A DNA stretch of 31,415 nucleotides from Candidatus Bathyarchaeota archaeon. GTDB taxonomy: Archaea > Thermoproteota > DRAE01. The notes below the pieces were generated by a model that saw only the letters and a list, made by a program, of their open reading frames with translations, searched no databases and was not told where the DNA came from. The translations under genes and the position numbers were made by a program. This document shows, piece by piece, positions 23,170 to 30,665 of this stretch (position 1 is the stretch's first letter; every line of letters begins with the position of its first letter). The stretch spans positions 1 through 31,415 of the forward strand of contig DRAE01000082.1 of NCBI GenBank assembly GCA_011041895.1. The letters run 5' to 3'.

Positions 23170-23597
23170 AGAAAGCTAAAGTGTTGGTAGGGGGAACATT
23201 CGATATAATTCATCCAGGACATGTATTCCTTCTAAAAGAAGCTAGCAAATATGGTGACGTCATTGTAGTAGTTGCAAGAGATAGCACAGTAAAAAGAATC
23301 AAGGGGAGATCTCCAGTCTTCGATGAAAGACACAGGCTACTGCTCGTTAACTCAATTAAATACGTTAAAAAGGCAATCTTAGGCAAAGAATCAAATGATA
23401 TCTTAGAAATCGTGGAAGAGTTGAAACCTGACATCATAGTACTTGGCCCTGATCAAAAATTAGAAGATGCCATTTCAAAACGATTTCCACACATAAAAGT
23501 GATCAAACTAGATAGAAAAATTGATTTCGGCGGTCTCTATAGCTCGTCAGATGTCATCAAAAAAATATTGAAGATATATACGGCTAAGGAGCTATAG
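23166..23597 (+). CDS. ribL: FAD synthetase RibL (FMN adenylyltransferase)
   Basis: This 143-residue nucleotidyltransferase carries GGTFDIIHPGH near the N-terminus (HxGH) and a later LGPDQ motif, as in the archaeal RibL family, which adenylates FMN to FAD. The C-terminal SSSDVIKKI segment takes the place of the usual ISSTxIR loop. It overlaps the dphB end by 4 bases. Its 3' end overlaps by 14 bases with the end of the convergent riboflavin kinase gene, so both enzymes of FAD synthesis from riboflavin are encoded tail to tail. Other cytidylyltransferases look similar; context favours RibL. Confidence 0.88.
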   Translation: MKKAKVLVGGTFDIIHPGHVFLLKEASKYGDVIVVVARDSTVKRIKGRSPVFDERHRLLLVNSIKYVKKAILGKESNDILEIVEELKPDIIVLGPDQKLEDAISKRFPHIKVIKLDRKIDFGGLYSSSDVIKKILKIYTAKEL

Positions 23598-24270
23598 ACG
23601 TTCTAATTTTCACTTTCACAATGTCTCCATCTTTCAAATTTAATTTCTCTCTTAAGCACACAGGAGCGATTATTTCTACAACATCTTTTCCATAATGCGT
23701 TCTCTCTATGCATATAACGGCGGCCTCTTCAAAGCTGTTCACAGCGGCCAAGTAGCATTTCGCAGATCCATATGTTCTCTTGCCATTCGAGAAGCCATGA
23801 ATATATGCCGTAGGCTTGAAGGTTTCCATTAAAAGCCTGTTCATAAGTGATTTTTCATCCTTTATCCGAATATTTAAAGTTCCCGGATAAGGTTCAAAAC
23901 CTAGCTTCTCAACAATTTGTTTCACATAGTAAGGTATGCTAAGATAGTATTTTCCTTCACCGAGTCCTGTGAAGACCTCTCCCTCTATTTCAATTATCTT
24001 TGGCCTCTCAAAAATCGCTCTCAGATCCCTATATACTTCAAGAAGGGCCTCCTCTCCAGCTTTTGTTATCCTGATGTATTGACCTCGTTTATACATTCTC
24101 CTAATGATGTAACCTAGCTTACTGAGCTGCGTTAAGTATCTCGAAGCTGTTTGCTGAGAGGTGTTGAGCATTTCTGCCAATGTTACTGTGGAAAGTTGTA
24201 TTTCTCCTTGAAGTGCCCCAGCTCTAGCTAATGCTAGAAGTGCAAACCAGTGTCTGTCATAGATTTTCAT
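23584..24270 (-). CDS. rbkR: CTP-dependent riboflavin kinase with N-terminal HTH (RbkR-type)
   Basis: RbkR combines a MarR-like winged helix (about 5-88, with TLAEMLNTSQQTASRYLTQL as recognition region) with an archaeal CTP-dependent riboflavin kinase domain (about 92-228). The kinase motifs GEVFTGLGEGKYYLS and PYPGTLNIRI are visible. In characterised archaea this protein both makes FMN and represses riboflavin genes. The ATG at 24270 lies within the endonuclease V gene end (14-base overlap), so it is the third gene of a TYW1-EndoV-rbkR operon. It converges on ribL with a 14-base overlap. Confidence 0.93.
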   Translation of the reverse strand: MKIYDRHWFALLALARAGALQGEIQLSTVTLAEMLNTSQQTASRYLTQLSKLGYIIRRMYKRGQYIRITKAGEEALLEVYRDLRAIFERPKIIEIEGEVFTGLGEGKYYLSIPYYVKQIVEKLGFEPYPGTLNIRIKDEKSLMNRLLMETFKPTAYIHGFSNGKRTYGSAKCYLAAVNSFEEAAVICIERTHYGKDVVEIIAPVCLREKLNLKDGDIVKVKIRTSIAP

Positions 24271-24892
24271 TTTTAAGCATCCTTCTGCTTTCTATATGTG
24301 CCAAGCGAAGAGGTTCCGGTAACTTAAATCCTCTATCACACTTTCTCAATACTCTCCTTATGTCTCCAATAGTAACTTTATTACCGATACTTGCATAAAG
24401 GTGACGCTTTACACTTCTTGGCCTATAAATTACCCCTAACTCTCTTTCATTTAGATATACTACATCCCCCACAATCTTGGCTTGCAATCCCCTAATTAAT
24501 CTTTTTGCTACTCCTATAGTATGCTCCCCAGTAATTACTCCAAAGAATGTAGCTAGCCCAGCGTATCTTGGATGTAAAAGTCCATGTCCATTTATTAAAT
24601 ATACATCACCATCTCTGTCGCTTTCACGGTAAAGCTTCAATAGAATAGGTCCCTCTCTGAACATTAGTAAAGTTGAAATGTATGGGAACTTAACTTCAAA
24701 TTTTCTTTTTACGAGTTCAATAACTTTTTCCTTCTTTACATCCCATTTAACTAAACATCCAAATGCGAGGTTACCTCTATAGGAAACATCTATACCAACC
24801 ACTGTAGTAACATTTTTCTCTATAGGAGTTATTTCCACCAGTTTTGCAATCTGCTTCTGTATACTGTGTGCCTTTGCAAAATATTCTTTCAT
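24257..24892 (-). CDS. nfi: Endonuclease V family protein with substituted active-site Asp
   Basis: Endonuclease V nicks DNA or RNA next to deoxyinosine or inosine. Numbering from ATG 24892, the fold motifs are clear: VVGIDVSY (D35), YISTLLMFREGP (E80), then GHGLLHPRYAGLA (H107) and TIGVAK (K130). In the Thermotoga enzyme the equivalents are D43, E89, H116 and K139. The residue matching catalytic D110 is Asn101 (INGHG; codon AAT at 24590-24592 on the minus strand). Loss of this metal ligand would be expected to impair cutting. The start is ATG 24892 or GTG 24895; both overlap the TYW1 stop. It could be a binding protein or an active variant. Confidence 0.88.
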   Translation of the reverse strand: MKEYFAKAHSIQKQIAKLVEITPIEKNVTTVVGIDVSYRGNLAFGCLVKWDVKKEKVIELVKRKFEVKFPYISTLLMFREGPILLKLYRESDRDGDVYLINGHGLLHPRYAGLATFFGVITGEHTIGVAKRLIRGLQAKIVGDVVYLNERELGVIYRPRSVKRHLYASIGNKVTIGDIRRVLRKCDRGFKLPEPLRLAHIESRRMLKNENL

Positions 24893-25836
24893 CACTCTTT
24901 TCCTATTTTGATTGGCTTCTTGAGCCTAGAGAGCAGCACAACTCTACTAGGCTCAGATTCATCTATGATATCATAGGACAGCTCTTCTGCAAGTTGAGTG
25001 GCGAACCTCTTAACTTCTTCATGAGTTGGCATATTTTCGAACTTTAGTCTCTGCCTTGATAATCCAACGTACATATATGCTTTAACTTCAACATATGTGG
25101 GATTGCCTTTCAAGATTATTTTAGCGTACTTCTCCGGTTTCTTCATGTTTAGACCCTTTACAGCAGTTATCCTAACTACGGTTGGGCAAGTGAAGGATTG
25201 TATGAGCTCTATGCTTTCCATAATCCTGTTCCACAGTTTTGGGGATAAAGGTCTGCATATAGCCTTATAAGTTTCAATGTCAGGGGCTGATAGTGAAATA
25301 TATAGTTGACTAGGCTGCGTGATTTCAGCCAGTCTCTGAGGCTGTGTTCCATTGGTCACGAGAAATGTGCTCATCCCTTTCCTATGAAATTCCTCGATAA
25401 GCTCTCCGAGATATGGATAAAGAGTAGGCTCTCCTGAGAGGCTTATCGCTGCATGCTTAGGCTCTATTGCCTCAAGATACTTCTCGTAAGGTACCTTCTT
25501 ATGCGCCTTGTATCCTGACAGTATCTGTCTCTGAGCTTTTATAGATTCCTCCACTATGATCTCTGGCTCATCCCATTCTGATGGCATCTCCCAATCTAAT
25601 CCAATATCTCCCTTTTGAACTCTCCAGCAATAAAGGCATTGGTGTGTACAGTATATTACAGCTGGTGTCATTTGCAGACATCTATGGCTTTTAATCCCGT
25701 AAAATTTTTGCTTGTAGCAGTACCTGTTGTTTACGAGGCTCTCATGTAACCATCTACACTTTTTTACAGCGGAATGTCTCCCTACGATTGCATACTTTTC
25801 CTTTCTCAAAATCTTAGCTACTTCTTCAGGTATCAT
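24892..25836 (-). CDS. taw1: Radical SAM tRNA-Phe wybutosine/wyosine synthase TYW1 (Taw1)
   Basis: TYW1 condenses N1-methylguanosine-37 of tRNA-Phe with pyruvate to make the tricyclic base of wyosine derivatives. The radical SAM motif CTHQCLYC (C63, C67, C70) and three further cysteines (C27, C40, C53) that bind the second cluster in the Methanocaldococcus enzyme are all present. SLSGEPTLYPYLGELIEEFH and FLVTNGTQP are further family marks. The 314-residue length is typical. ATG at 25836 follows GAAGGGAG. The GTGA/ATG overlap couples it to endonuclease V. It starts 16 bases after the end of tRNA-Ile. Confidence 0.95.
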   Translation of the reverse strand: MIPEEVAKILRKEKYAIVGRHSAVKKCRWLHESLVNNRYCYKQKFYGIKSHRCLQMTPAVIYCTHQCLYCWRVQKGDIGLDWEMPSEWDEPEIIVEESIKAQRQILSGYKAHKKVPYEKYLEAIEPKHAAISLSGEPTLYPYLGELIEEFHRKGMSTFLVTNGTQPQRLAEITQPSQLYISLSAPDIETYKAICRPLSPKLWNRIMESIELIQSFTCPTVVRITAVKGLNMKKPEKYAKIILKGNPTYVEVKAYMYVGLSRQRLKFENMPTHEEVKRFATQLAEELSYDIIDESEPSRVVLLSRLKKPIKIGKE

Positions 25837-25852
25837 ACTTCTCCCTTCACCG

Positions 25853-25929
25853 TGGTGGGCCGGGTGGGATTCGAACCCACGACCTCTTGGTTATCAGCCA
25901 AGCGCGCTACCAGGCTGCGCTACCGGCCC
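25853..25929 (-). tRNA. tRNA-Ile(GAT) with encoded CCA
   Basis: On the minus strand the acceptor GGGCCGG pairs with CCGGCCC, the T stem is GTGGG/CCCAC with TTCGAAT, and the anticodon loop CTGATAA carries GAT. The discriminator A at 25856 is followed by CCA (25855-25853), so the 3' end could be encoded. The three other tRNAs in the window lack CCA, so this may be chance. Possible TATA-like sequence lies around 25950-25962. It sits between the proteasome gene and TYW1 in the same direction. Confidence 0.95.
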
Positions 25930-25967
25930 AGCTAATCACTTTCTAGCCGGATATTATCTTAAGATTT

Positions 25968-26579
25968 CTATGATGTAAAGGGTATAAACTTTTCCTGTAT
26001 CCCTTCCTTCGTTATTATCATCATATCTATGCCGTCTCCAGATCCAATGTCCCTTGACAAGGCTGCTCTGATAGCTTTCTCCACGAGTTTTTCACATTCC
26101 TTTACTGTAAGCGTGTCTTTATACTCAGACTCTATGATTCCAATGGCTATCGGTGCACCACTCCCCGTTGCAGCATACTTGTCCTCGATAAGCGCCCCTA
26201 GGGGGTCTAATATGTATATGTGTGGGCCATCCTTGTCTACTCCTCCTATAATGGTTTCCGTGAGCAGTGGTGTTAACCTCAAGTTGAAGAGCAGATTTGA
26301 GATCACCTTGGCTGCAGCCTTTGTTGAAATATTTTTCTCTTTCTCAAGCTTGTATAGGTTTGCATATATTGAAACCATTTTTGAGAGCATCTGCATGTCA
26401 GCAACCATTCCAGCGCATACCATTCCAATGCTATCGGTAACTTTGAATGTCTTTCTAGCCTTTTTACTTAGCAAGTAATATCCCAATGATAGTCTCTTTT
26501 CAGCAGCTAATATTACTCCATCTTTACATTTCACACCTACGGCAGTGGCCCCTGGCATGTAGTATATTCGGTCGCTCAT
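25968..26579 (-). CDS. psmB: Proteasome beta subunit, apparently lacking the catalytic N-terminal Thr
   Basis: This is a 20S proteasome beta subunit of 203 residues. After a short propeptide (MSDRIYYMPG) the sequence is ATAVGVKCKDG. Aligned with active subunits (G followed by T1-T2-T3-V4-G5), the position of Thr1 is Ala11, while the other catalytic residues remain: E17 is E27 in LAAEKR, and K33 is K43. The C-terminal DIGSGDGIDMMIITKEG is standard. Crenarchaea such as Sulfolobus have one catalytically inactive beta subunit with a similar ATA N-terminus, so this is probably the equivalent, working beside an active paralogue coded elsewhere. The start is ATG at 26579, divergent from the Nog1 gene. 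Confidence 0.92.
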   Translation of the reverse strand: MSDRIYYMPGATAVGVKCKDGVILAAEKRLSLGYYLLSKKARKTFKVTDSIGMVCAGMVADMQMLSKMVSIYANLYKLEKEKNISTKAAAKVISNLLFNLRLTPLLTETIIGGVDKDGPHIYILDPLGALIEDKYAATGSGAPIAIGIIESEYKDTLTVKECEKLVEKAIRAALSRDIGSGDGIDMMIITKEGIQEKFIPFTS

Positions 26580-26609
26580 TTTTTGTCAATACTTAACTAC
26601 ATCTGAGAC

Positions 26610-26623
26610 GTATTTATATAAAG
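26610..26623 (+). promoter_or_regulatory. TATA box for the Nog1-nadM operon
   Basis: CGTATTTATATAAAG contains a strong box A (TTTATATA at about 26612-26619) about 20 bases ahead of the gene. A transcript starting near 26640 would be nearly leaderless. The proteasome gene is read in the opposite direction from 26579, leaving about 50 bases for both promoters. Confidence 0.6.
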
Positions 26624-26638
26624 TTTGAGGTGTTAAAA

Positions 26639-27664
26639 TTGCAGCCATTTAGAAAACTAGCTCACGTTCATTCTGGAAAAGAATTACTTGACATAGCTTT
26701 CAGGAGAGCCTCTAAATCTGCATCATCTCTATCCTTTAAGAGAGGAACTCCCCCCATAGTTATGGCTAAAGCCCGTGAAATCACTCGCGTGAGAACTGCG
26801 GGGGATATTCTCTATCATCGCCTACAAAAAATAGTTAAATCCTTTCCATCCATCGACTCCCTTGAGGGATTCTACAGAGATTTTATAGATATTTTCTATG
26901 GCGTTGACAACTTCAAGCGAATTTTGGGCTCCATATACAAGGCCTCTTTCATCATTAAAAGGCTTCAACGGAGATATGTCAGGCTAATAAAAAGAGCGCA
27001 AACTCCGGAGGAAGCTAGAAAATTGTGTATACAGGCATATGGCAGAATGAGCTCTGTAATCGACATGATTTCAGACCGACTGAACTTTCTTGCTGAAGCA
27101 TTCAGAACATTAAAATCCCTTCCAGCAGTGGATTTATCCGTTCCAAGAATAGTGGTTTCAGGGTATCCAAACGTTGGAAAATCAACTTTCGTCAGTAAAG
27201 TATCAACAGCTTCTCCTGAAGTGGCTGAGTATCCTTTCACTACAAAAAACGTCATTGTAGGATGCATCTATAAAGATTCACGGAAGATATGCCAGATTAT
27301 TGACACCCCTGGGTTGCTGGATAGACCTATCTCCGAAAGAAATGTGCTGGAAAAGCAAGCTATATCCGCTATAATTCATCTTGCCAACATCATTCTTTTT
27401 ATCATGGATCCAACACTGTCAAGTGGTTACACTATAGAGGAACAAATAAATTTATTAGGGGAGATCGAAAGCTACTCAAAGAATAAGCCTGTAATAGTTG
27501 TATTAAATAAAATAGATATAGCAGACGAAACCACACTTGAAAAAGTTAGAAGAGAACTAAGCGATAGGAAAGTTCTGGAAATGTCTGCTCTACTAGGGGA
27601 AAATGTTGACAAGGTTATAGAGTACGCACTTAAAATTATAGGTGAGACAAAAGGTGCAGACTAA
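26639..27664 (+). CDS. nog1: Nog1-type GTPase (large ribosomal subunit assembly)
   Basis: Nog1 is an Obg-related GTPase in ribosome biogenesis. A helical N-terminal domain of about 150 residues (FRRASKSASSLSF then AREITRVRTAGDIL) precedes the G domain with GYPNVGKSTF (G1), DTPGLLDRP (G3) and NKIDIAD (G4). YPFTTKNVIVG is the switch region of the family. The length of about 341 residues matches archaeal forms. The start is uncertain: TTG at 26639 has GAGGTG 6 bases before it, while GTG at 26630 is in frame upstream; the strong TATA element fits either. It overlaps nadM by one base (TAATG). Confidence 0.9.
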   Translation: MQPFRKLAHVHSGKELLDIAFRRASKSASSLSFKRGTPPIVMAKAREITRVRTAGDILYHRLQKIVKSFPSIDSLEGFYRDFIDIFYGVDNFKRILGSIYKASFIIKRLQRRYVRLIKRAQTPEEARKLCIQAYGRMSSVIDMISDRLNFLAEAFRTLKSLPAVDLSVPRIVVSGYPNVGKSTFVSKVSTASPEVAEYPFTTKNVIVGCIYKDSRKICQIIDTPGLLDRPISERNVLEKQAISAIIHLANIILFIMDPTLSSGYTIEEQINLLGEIESYSKNKPVIVVLNKIDIADETTLEKVRRELSDRKVLEMSALLGENVDKVIEYALKIIGETKGAD

Positions 27665-28215
27665 TGAGAGGATTATTTATAGGAAGGTTCCAGCCCCTAC
27701 ACAACGGGCATTTGAGAGCTATAAGGTATGCTCTGGAAAGGGTTGACGAGCTCATAATAGGAGTTGGTAGTGCACAGTATAGCTACTCAATAGAGAATCC
27801 TTTCACAGCTGGCGAACGCATCCTCATGATAAAAAATGCACTTAAGGAGACAGGTATCAATCTGTCAAGAGTGTATATAGTTCCCATAGTTGATGTACAT
27901 AACAATAACATATGGGTTGCACATGTAGAGTCACTTGTGCCCAACTTCAATATCGTTTTCTCCAATAACCCCTTGGTCATAGAGTTATTTACCAGTAGAG
28001 GATACAAGGTAGAAAAAATACCAATGTATAAGCGAGAAATTCTATCATCCACTTACATAAGGAAGTTAATGCTCAAGGGAGACTCTAAATGGAGAAAGCT
28101 CGTTCCAAAAGCTGTAGCTGATATAATAGACTCTATAAAAGGAGAGGAAAGACTAAGAAAAGTTTCTTCATCTGATGAAGGATATAAAATGTTCAACCGA
28201 ATGACGTACTGGTGA
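27664..28215 (+). CDS. nadM: Nicotinamide-nucleotide adenylyltransferase
   Basis: NadM makes NAD from NMN and ATP. The archaeal motif GRFQPLHNGH (residues 7-16, HxGH-like) and the ISSTxIR counterpart LSSTYIRKLM are visible. The extra C-terminal residues after VADIIDSIKG (about 20, ending NRMTYW) are not conserved and may be a lineage-specific tail. The 183 residues are slightly above the usual 170. The ATG overlaps the stop of the Nog1 gene as TAATG. NAD kinase is also coded in this window. Confidence 0.95.
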   Translation: MRGLFIGRFQPLHNGHLRAIRYALERVDELIIGVGSAQYSYSIENPFTAGERILMIKNALKETGINLSRVYIVPIVDVHNNNIWVAHVESLVPNFNIVFSNNPLVIELFTSRGYKVEKIPMYKREILSSTYIRKLMLKGDSKWRKLVPKAVADIIDSIKGEERLRKVSSSDEGYKMFNRMTYW

Positions 28216-28269
28216 AATTCTATTATAAGCCTAAAACACCGTATGTAGAATAAGTGGCGGTGATGGAAA

Positions 28270-29430
28270 ATGTATGACGAAAGAAACTTGCTGTTAATGA
28301 CCCCCGGACCAGTACCCATTCATCCAAGAGTTTATGAGGCAATGAATAGAGTGATCTGTCATCACAGAACAGAAAACTTTAGAAAAGTTTTCATGGAATG
28401 CATTGAATTGTCAAAGTATGTAATGCAAACGGAAAACGATGTCTTTATATTAACGGGCTCGGGCACTGCTGCTATGGAAGCAGCGATATCAAACATAGTC
28501 GAGCCAGGTGATGAGGTTATATGCTTCATAAACGGAAAGTTTAGTGAAAGATGGTTTGAGATATGCCAAGCTTTTGGAGCTAAGTGCCACACTTATTCTG
28601 TAGAATGGGGGAAAGCTATCACACCAGACATAGTTAAGAAAGCAGTTGAGGAGCATCCAGAAGCTTCGATAGCTACTATCTGCCACAATGAAACATCTAC
28701 TGGAATTTTGAATCCTCTCCCTGAAATAGCCAAGATATGCAGGGAAAATGATCTAATACTTGTAGTCGACGGGATAACTTCAGTCGGAGGAGATTACGTT
28801 TTCCCAGACAAGTGGGGGGTAAATGTTCTAGTTACGGGGTCGCAGAAATGCCTAGGATGCCCTCCAGGGCTCTCACTTATAATGGTAGATGAGCAAGCAT
28901 GGGAAAAAATCAAGAATCGCAAATCAAACAAATTCTCATACTATGTCGACCTTGAAAGATACAAGAAAAGCCTTGAGAAAAAAAGGGAAACCCCATATAC
29001 TCCAGCAATAACATTGCTTTTCGGTCTAAGAGAATCATTGACTATGATAAAGGAAGAAGGTCTCGAGCAAAGAGTGAAAAGACACAGATTATGCGGAAAA
29101 GCTTTAAGAGAGGGGGTTAAAGCGTTGAACCTCCCACTATTCGAAGATGAAAATTATGCTTCAAACACCTTAACTGCAGTCTCTTATCCACAGGGCATAA
29201 CTGATTCACAGTTCAGGGGTCTTATGGAAAAGCATGGTGTACTCGTTGCTGGAGGTCAAGCGCATCTAAAGGGTAAAATTTTCAGGGTTGCTCACATGAA
29301 TATAATAGGCGAACGAGAGATCTTAACAACACTTGCCACAATGGAGTTAGTGCTTAGTGAAATTGGCTGGAACTTTGAACCTGGAAGCGGGGTGTCGAGT
29401 GCAATCAAGATTTTTAAGAATAAATTATAA
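28270..29430 (+). CDS. Class V aminotransferase (serine-pyruvate/alanine-glyoxylate type)
   Basis: This PLP enzyme (386 residues) has the family opening LLMTPGPVPIHPRVYEAM, a phosphate-binding loop TGSGTAAMEAA, the ring-stacking and Asp segment LVVDGITSVGGDYV (D167), and the catalytic lysine in TGSQKCLGCPPGLSL (K193). Members exchange amino groups between serine, alanine or glycine and pyruvate or glyoxylate. With GcvP in the same window, a role in glycine/serine metabolism is plausible. It could also be an aspartate aminotransferase-like member; substrate is not determined. The ATG follows GGTGATGG. It is a separate transcription unit 54 bases after nadM. Confidence 0.88.
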   Translation: MYDERNLLLMTPGPVPIHPRVYEAMNRVICHHRTENFRKVFMECIELSKYVMQTENDVFILTGSGTAAMEAAISNIVEPGDEVICFINGKFSERWFEICQAFGAKCHTYSVEWGKAITPDIVKKAVEEHPEASIATICHNETSTGILNPLPEIAKICRENDLILVVDGITSVGGDYVFPDKWGVNVLVTGSQKCLGCPPGLSLIMVDEQAWEKIKNRKSNKFSYYVDLERYKKSLEKKRETPYTPAITLLFGLRESLTMIKEEGLEQRVKRHRLCGKALREGVKALNLPLFEDENYASNTLTAVSYPQGITDSQFRGLMEKHGVLVAGGQAHLKGKIFRVAHMNIIGEREILTTLATMELVLSEIGWNFEPGSGVSSAIKIFKNKL

Positions 29431-29493
29431 TCAGATAAAACTTGTAAAAGCATTAATACAAATACCTACGATCACTGCTAAGAGGTGTAGTAA

Positions 29494-30216
29494 TTGGCAA
29501 CAAAACAGAAGACAGTTGATAAGGTGAAGAACGGGGATTTCATATTGTTAGATTATACTGAAAGAGTCGTCGACACGGATCAGATAATATACACAACCAG
29601 AAAGGACATAGCTGAAAAATATGGAATCGTGGAAAGCAACAGGATATATGAACCAGAGCTAATCATTGTAGGGGAGGGATGGCTTCTAGAACCCTTCGAT
29701 AAGGCCCTTAGTGGAAAGGTTGTGGGTAAAGAGTATAAAATAGAGGTTCCTCCGGAGAAGGCCTTTGGAAAAATAGATCCCAAGAAAATCGAAACTTTCA
29801 GCTTCAGAGAGTTAAGAAGGAAAAACATTAGACCAGAGGTAGGCAAAGAAATTGAAATTGGAGGAAGAATTGGCATAGTAAGGCTCATTGGAAGTGGCAG
29901 GGTGATTGTTGACTTTAACCATCCATTGGCAGGGAAGACTCTGGAATTCACGTTTAAAATCTTGAAAAAAATCACAGATGACAAGGAGAAAGTTAAATAT
30001 ATAGTGAAGAAGAGGATTAAGGGCATCAATCTAGAGGACATAAATGTAAGGTTATCCCCGAAGAAAAAGGAAGTGCAAATAACTCTGCCAGAGCACTACA
30101 TAAGCGATCCAAATGCTGCAATTATGAAAAAGGGTATTAGCATGGATATATTCAAGTACTTCAAGGACATTTCCTCAGTAGTCTTCATCGATCGCTTCTC
30201 AAGGGAATCCTCTTAA
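29494..30216 (+). CDS. FKBP-type peptidyl-prolyl isomerase, long archaeal form
   Basis: An FKBP domain is interrupted by an insert-in-flap region, as in SlyD: NGDFILLDYTERVVDT near the start, ELIIVGEGWLLEPFDKALSG and VPPEKAFGKIDPKKI. This is followed by the barrel strand stretch HPLAGKTLEFTFKI and a C-terminal extension of about 80 residues found in many archaeal forms. It probably acts as a folding helper and chaperone in the cytoplasm. The TTG at 29494 is supported by GAGGTG 6 bases upstream; no near ATG exists. It ends 2 bases before the convergent UPF0179 gene. Confidence 0.93.
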   Translation: MATKQKTVDKVKNGDFILLDYTERVVDTDQIIYTTRKDIAEKYGIVESNRIYEPELIIVGEGWLLEPFDKALSGKVVGKEYKIEVPPEKAFGKIDPKKIETFSFRELRRKNIRPEVGKEIEIGGRIGIVRLIGSGRVIVDFNHPLAGKTLEFTFKILKKITDDKEKVKYIVKKRIKGINLEDINVRLSPKKKEVQITLPEHYISDPNAAIMKKGISMDIFKYFKDISSVVFIDRFSRESS

Positions 30217-30218
30217 TT

Positions 30219-30665
30219 CTATAGCTGTGGAATCACAGTAGCCTTCATAAGTACTCCATCTATTGGACATTGAACTTTCTTTTTCACTTTTATAATTCTA
30301 CATTTTTCTCCAGGATTAAGTCCTGGAGGATGGCAGTATCTGTAATACTTGCATCTCTCTTCATGACATAGTAGTGGTGTGAAGGTTATTATCGCCCCCT
30401 CATAAGCCAGATTTGGATCTATTAGCACATCTATCGGAGCTATCTCGACCTCGACTAAGCGTACATGATCCTTGTGTATGGGGCAACTATGCACTTTATC
30501 CTTGACCGAGACTACTCTATATACTCTACCTTTTTCGAGGTTGTCTATACACACAGGTTTAAGTTTGCATTCATCGCATTCAGTGGTTTTGCCAACAAAT
30601 ACAAATGTTAGTCCTTCAATTGCCTGAGCCTCCCCAACGAAAGTAGTAATTTTTTTCTCGCTCAC
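30219..30665 (-). CDS. UPF0179 family Cys-rich protein
   Basis: The family (COG1860) is conserved in archaea but its function is unknown. The 148 residues include many cysteines, arranged as CDECKLKPVC, SCPIH, CHEERCKYYRYCHPPG and QCPIDG, suggesting an iron-sulfur or zinc site. No membrane segment is present. The start is GTG at 30665, overlapping the stop of the upstream G1P dehydrogenase gene as GTGA, so the two are probably co-translated. Its 3' end is 2 bases from the FKBP gene end. Confidence 0.9.
   Translation of the reverse strand: MSEKKITTFVGEAQAIEGLTFVFVGKTTECDECKLKPVCIDNLEKGRVYRVVSVKDKVHSCPIHKDHVRLVEVEIAPIDVLIDPNLAYEGAIITFTPLLCHEERCKYYRYCHPPGLNPGEKCRIIKVKKKVQCPIDGVLMKATVIPQL

Noticed and set aside
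25727..25978. 83-residue ORF containing WAGWDSNPRPLGYQPSALP
   Set aside because: This is the well-known false translation of the antisense strand of a tRNA, here tRNA-Ile.
26029..26478. 149-residue plus-strand ORF inside psmB
   Set aside because: Serine-rich antisense shadow of a certain gene.
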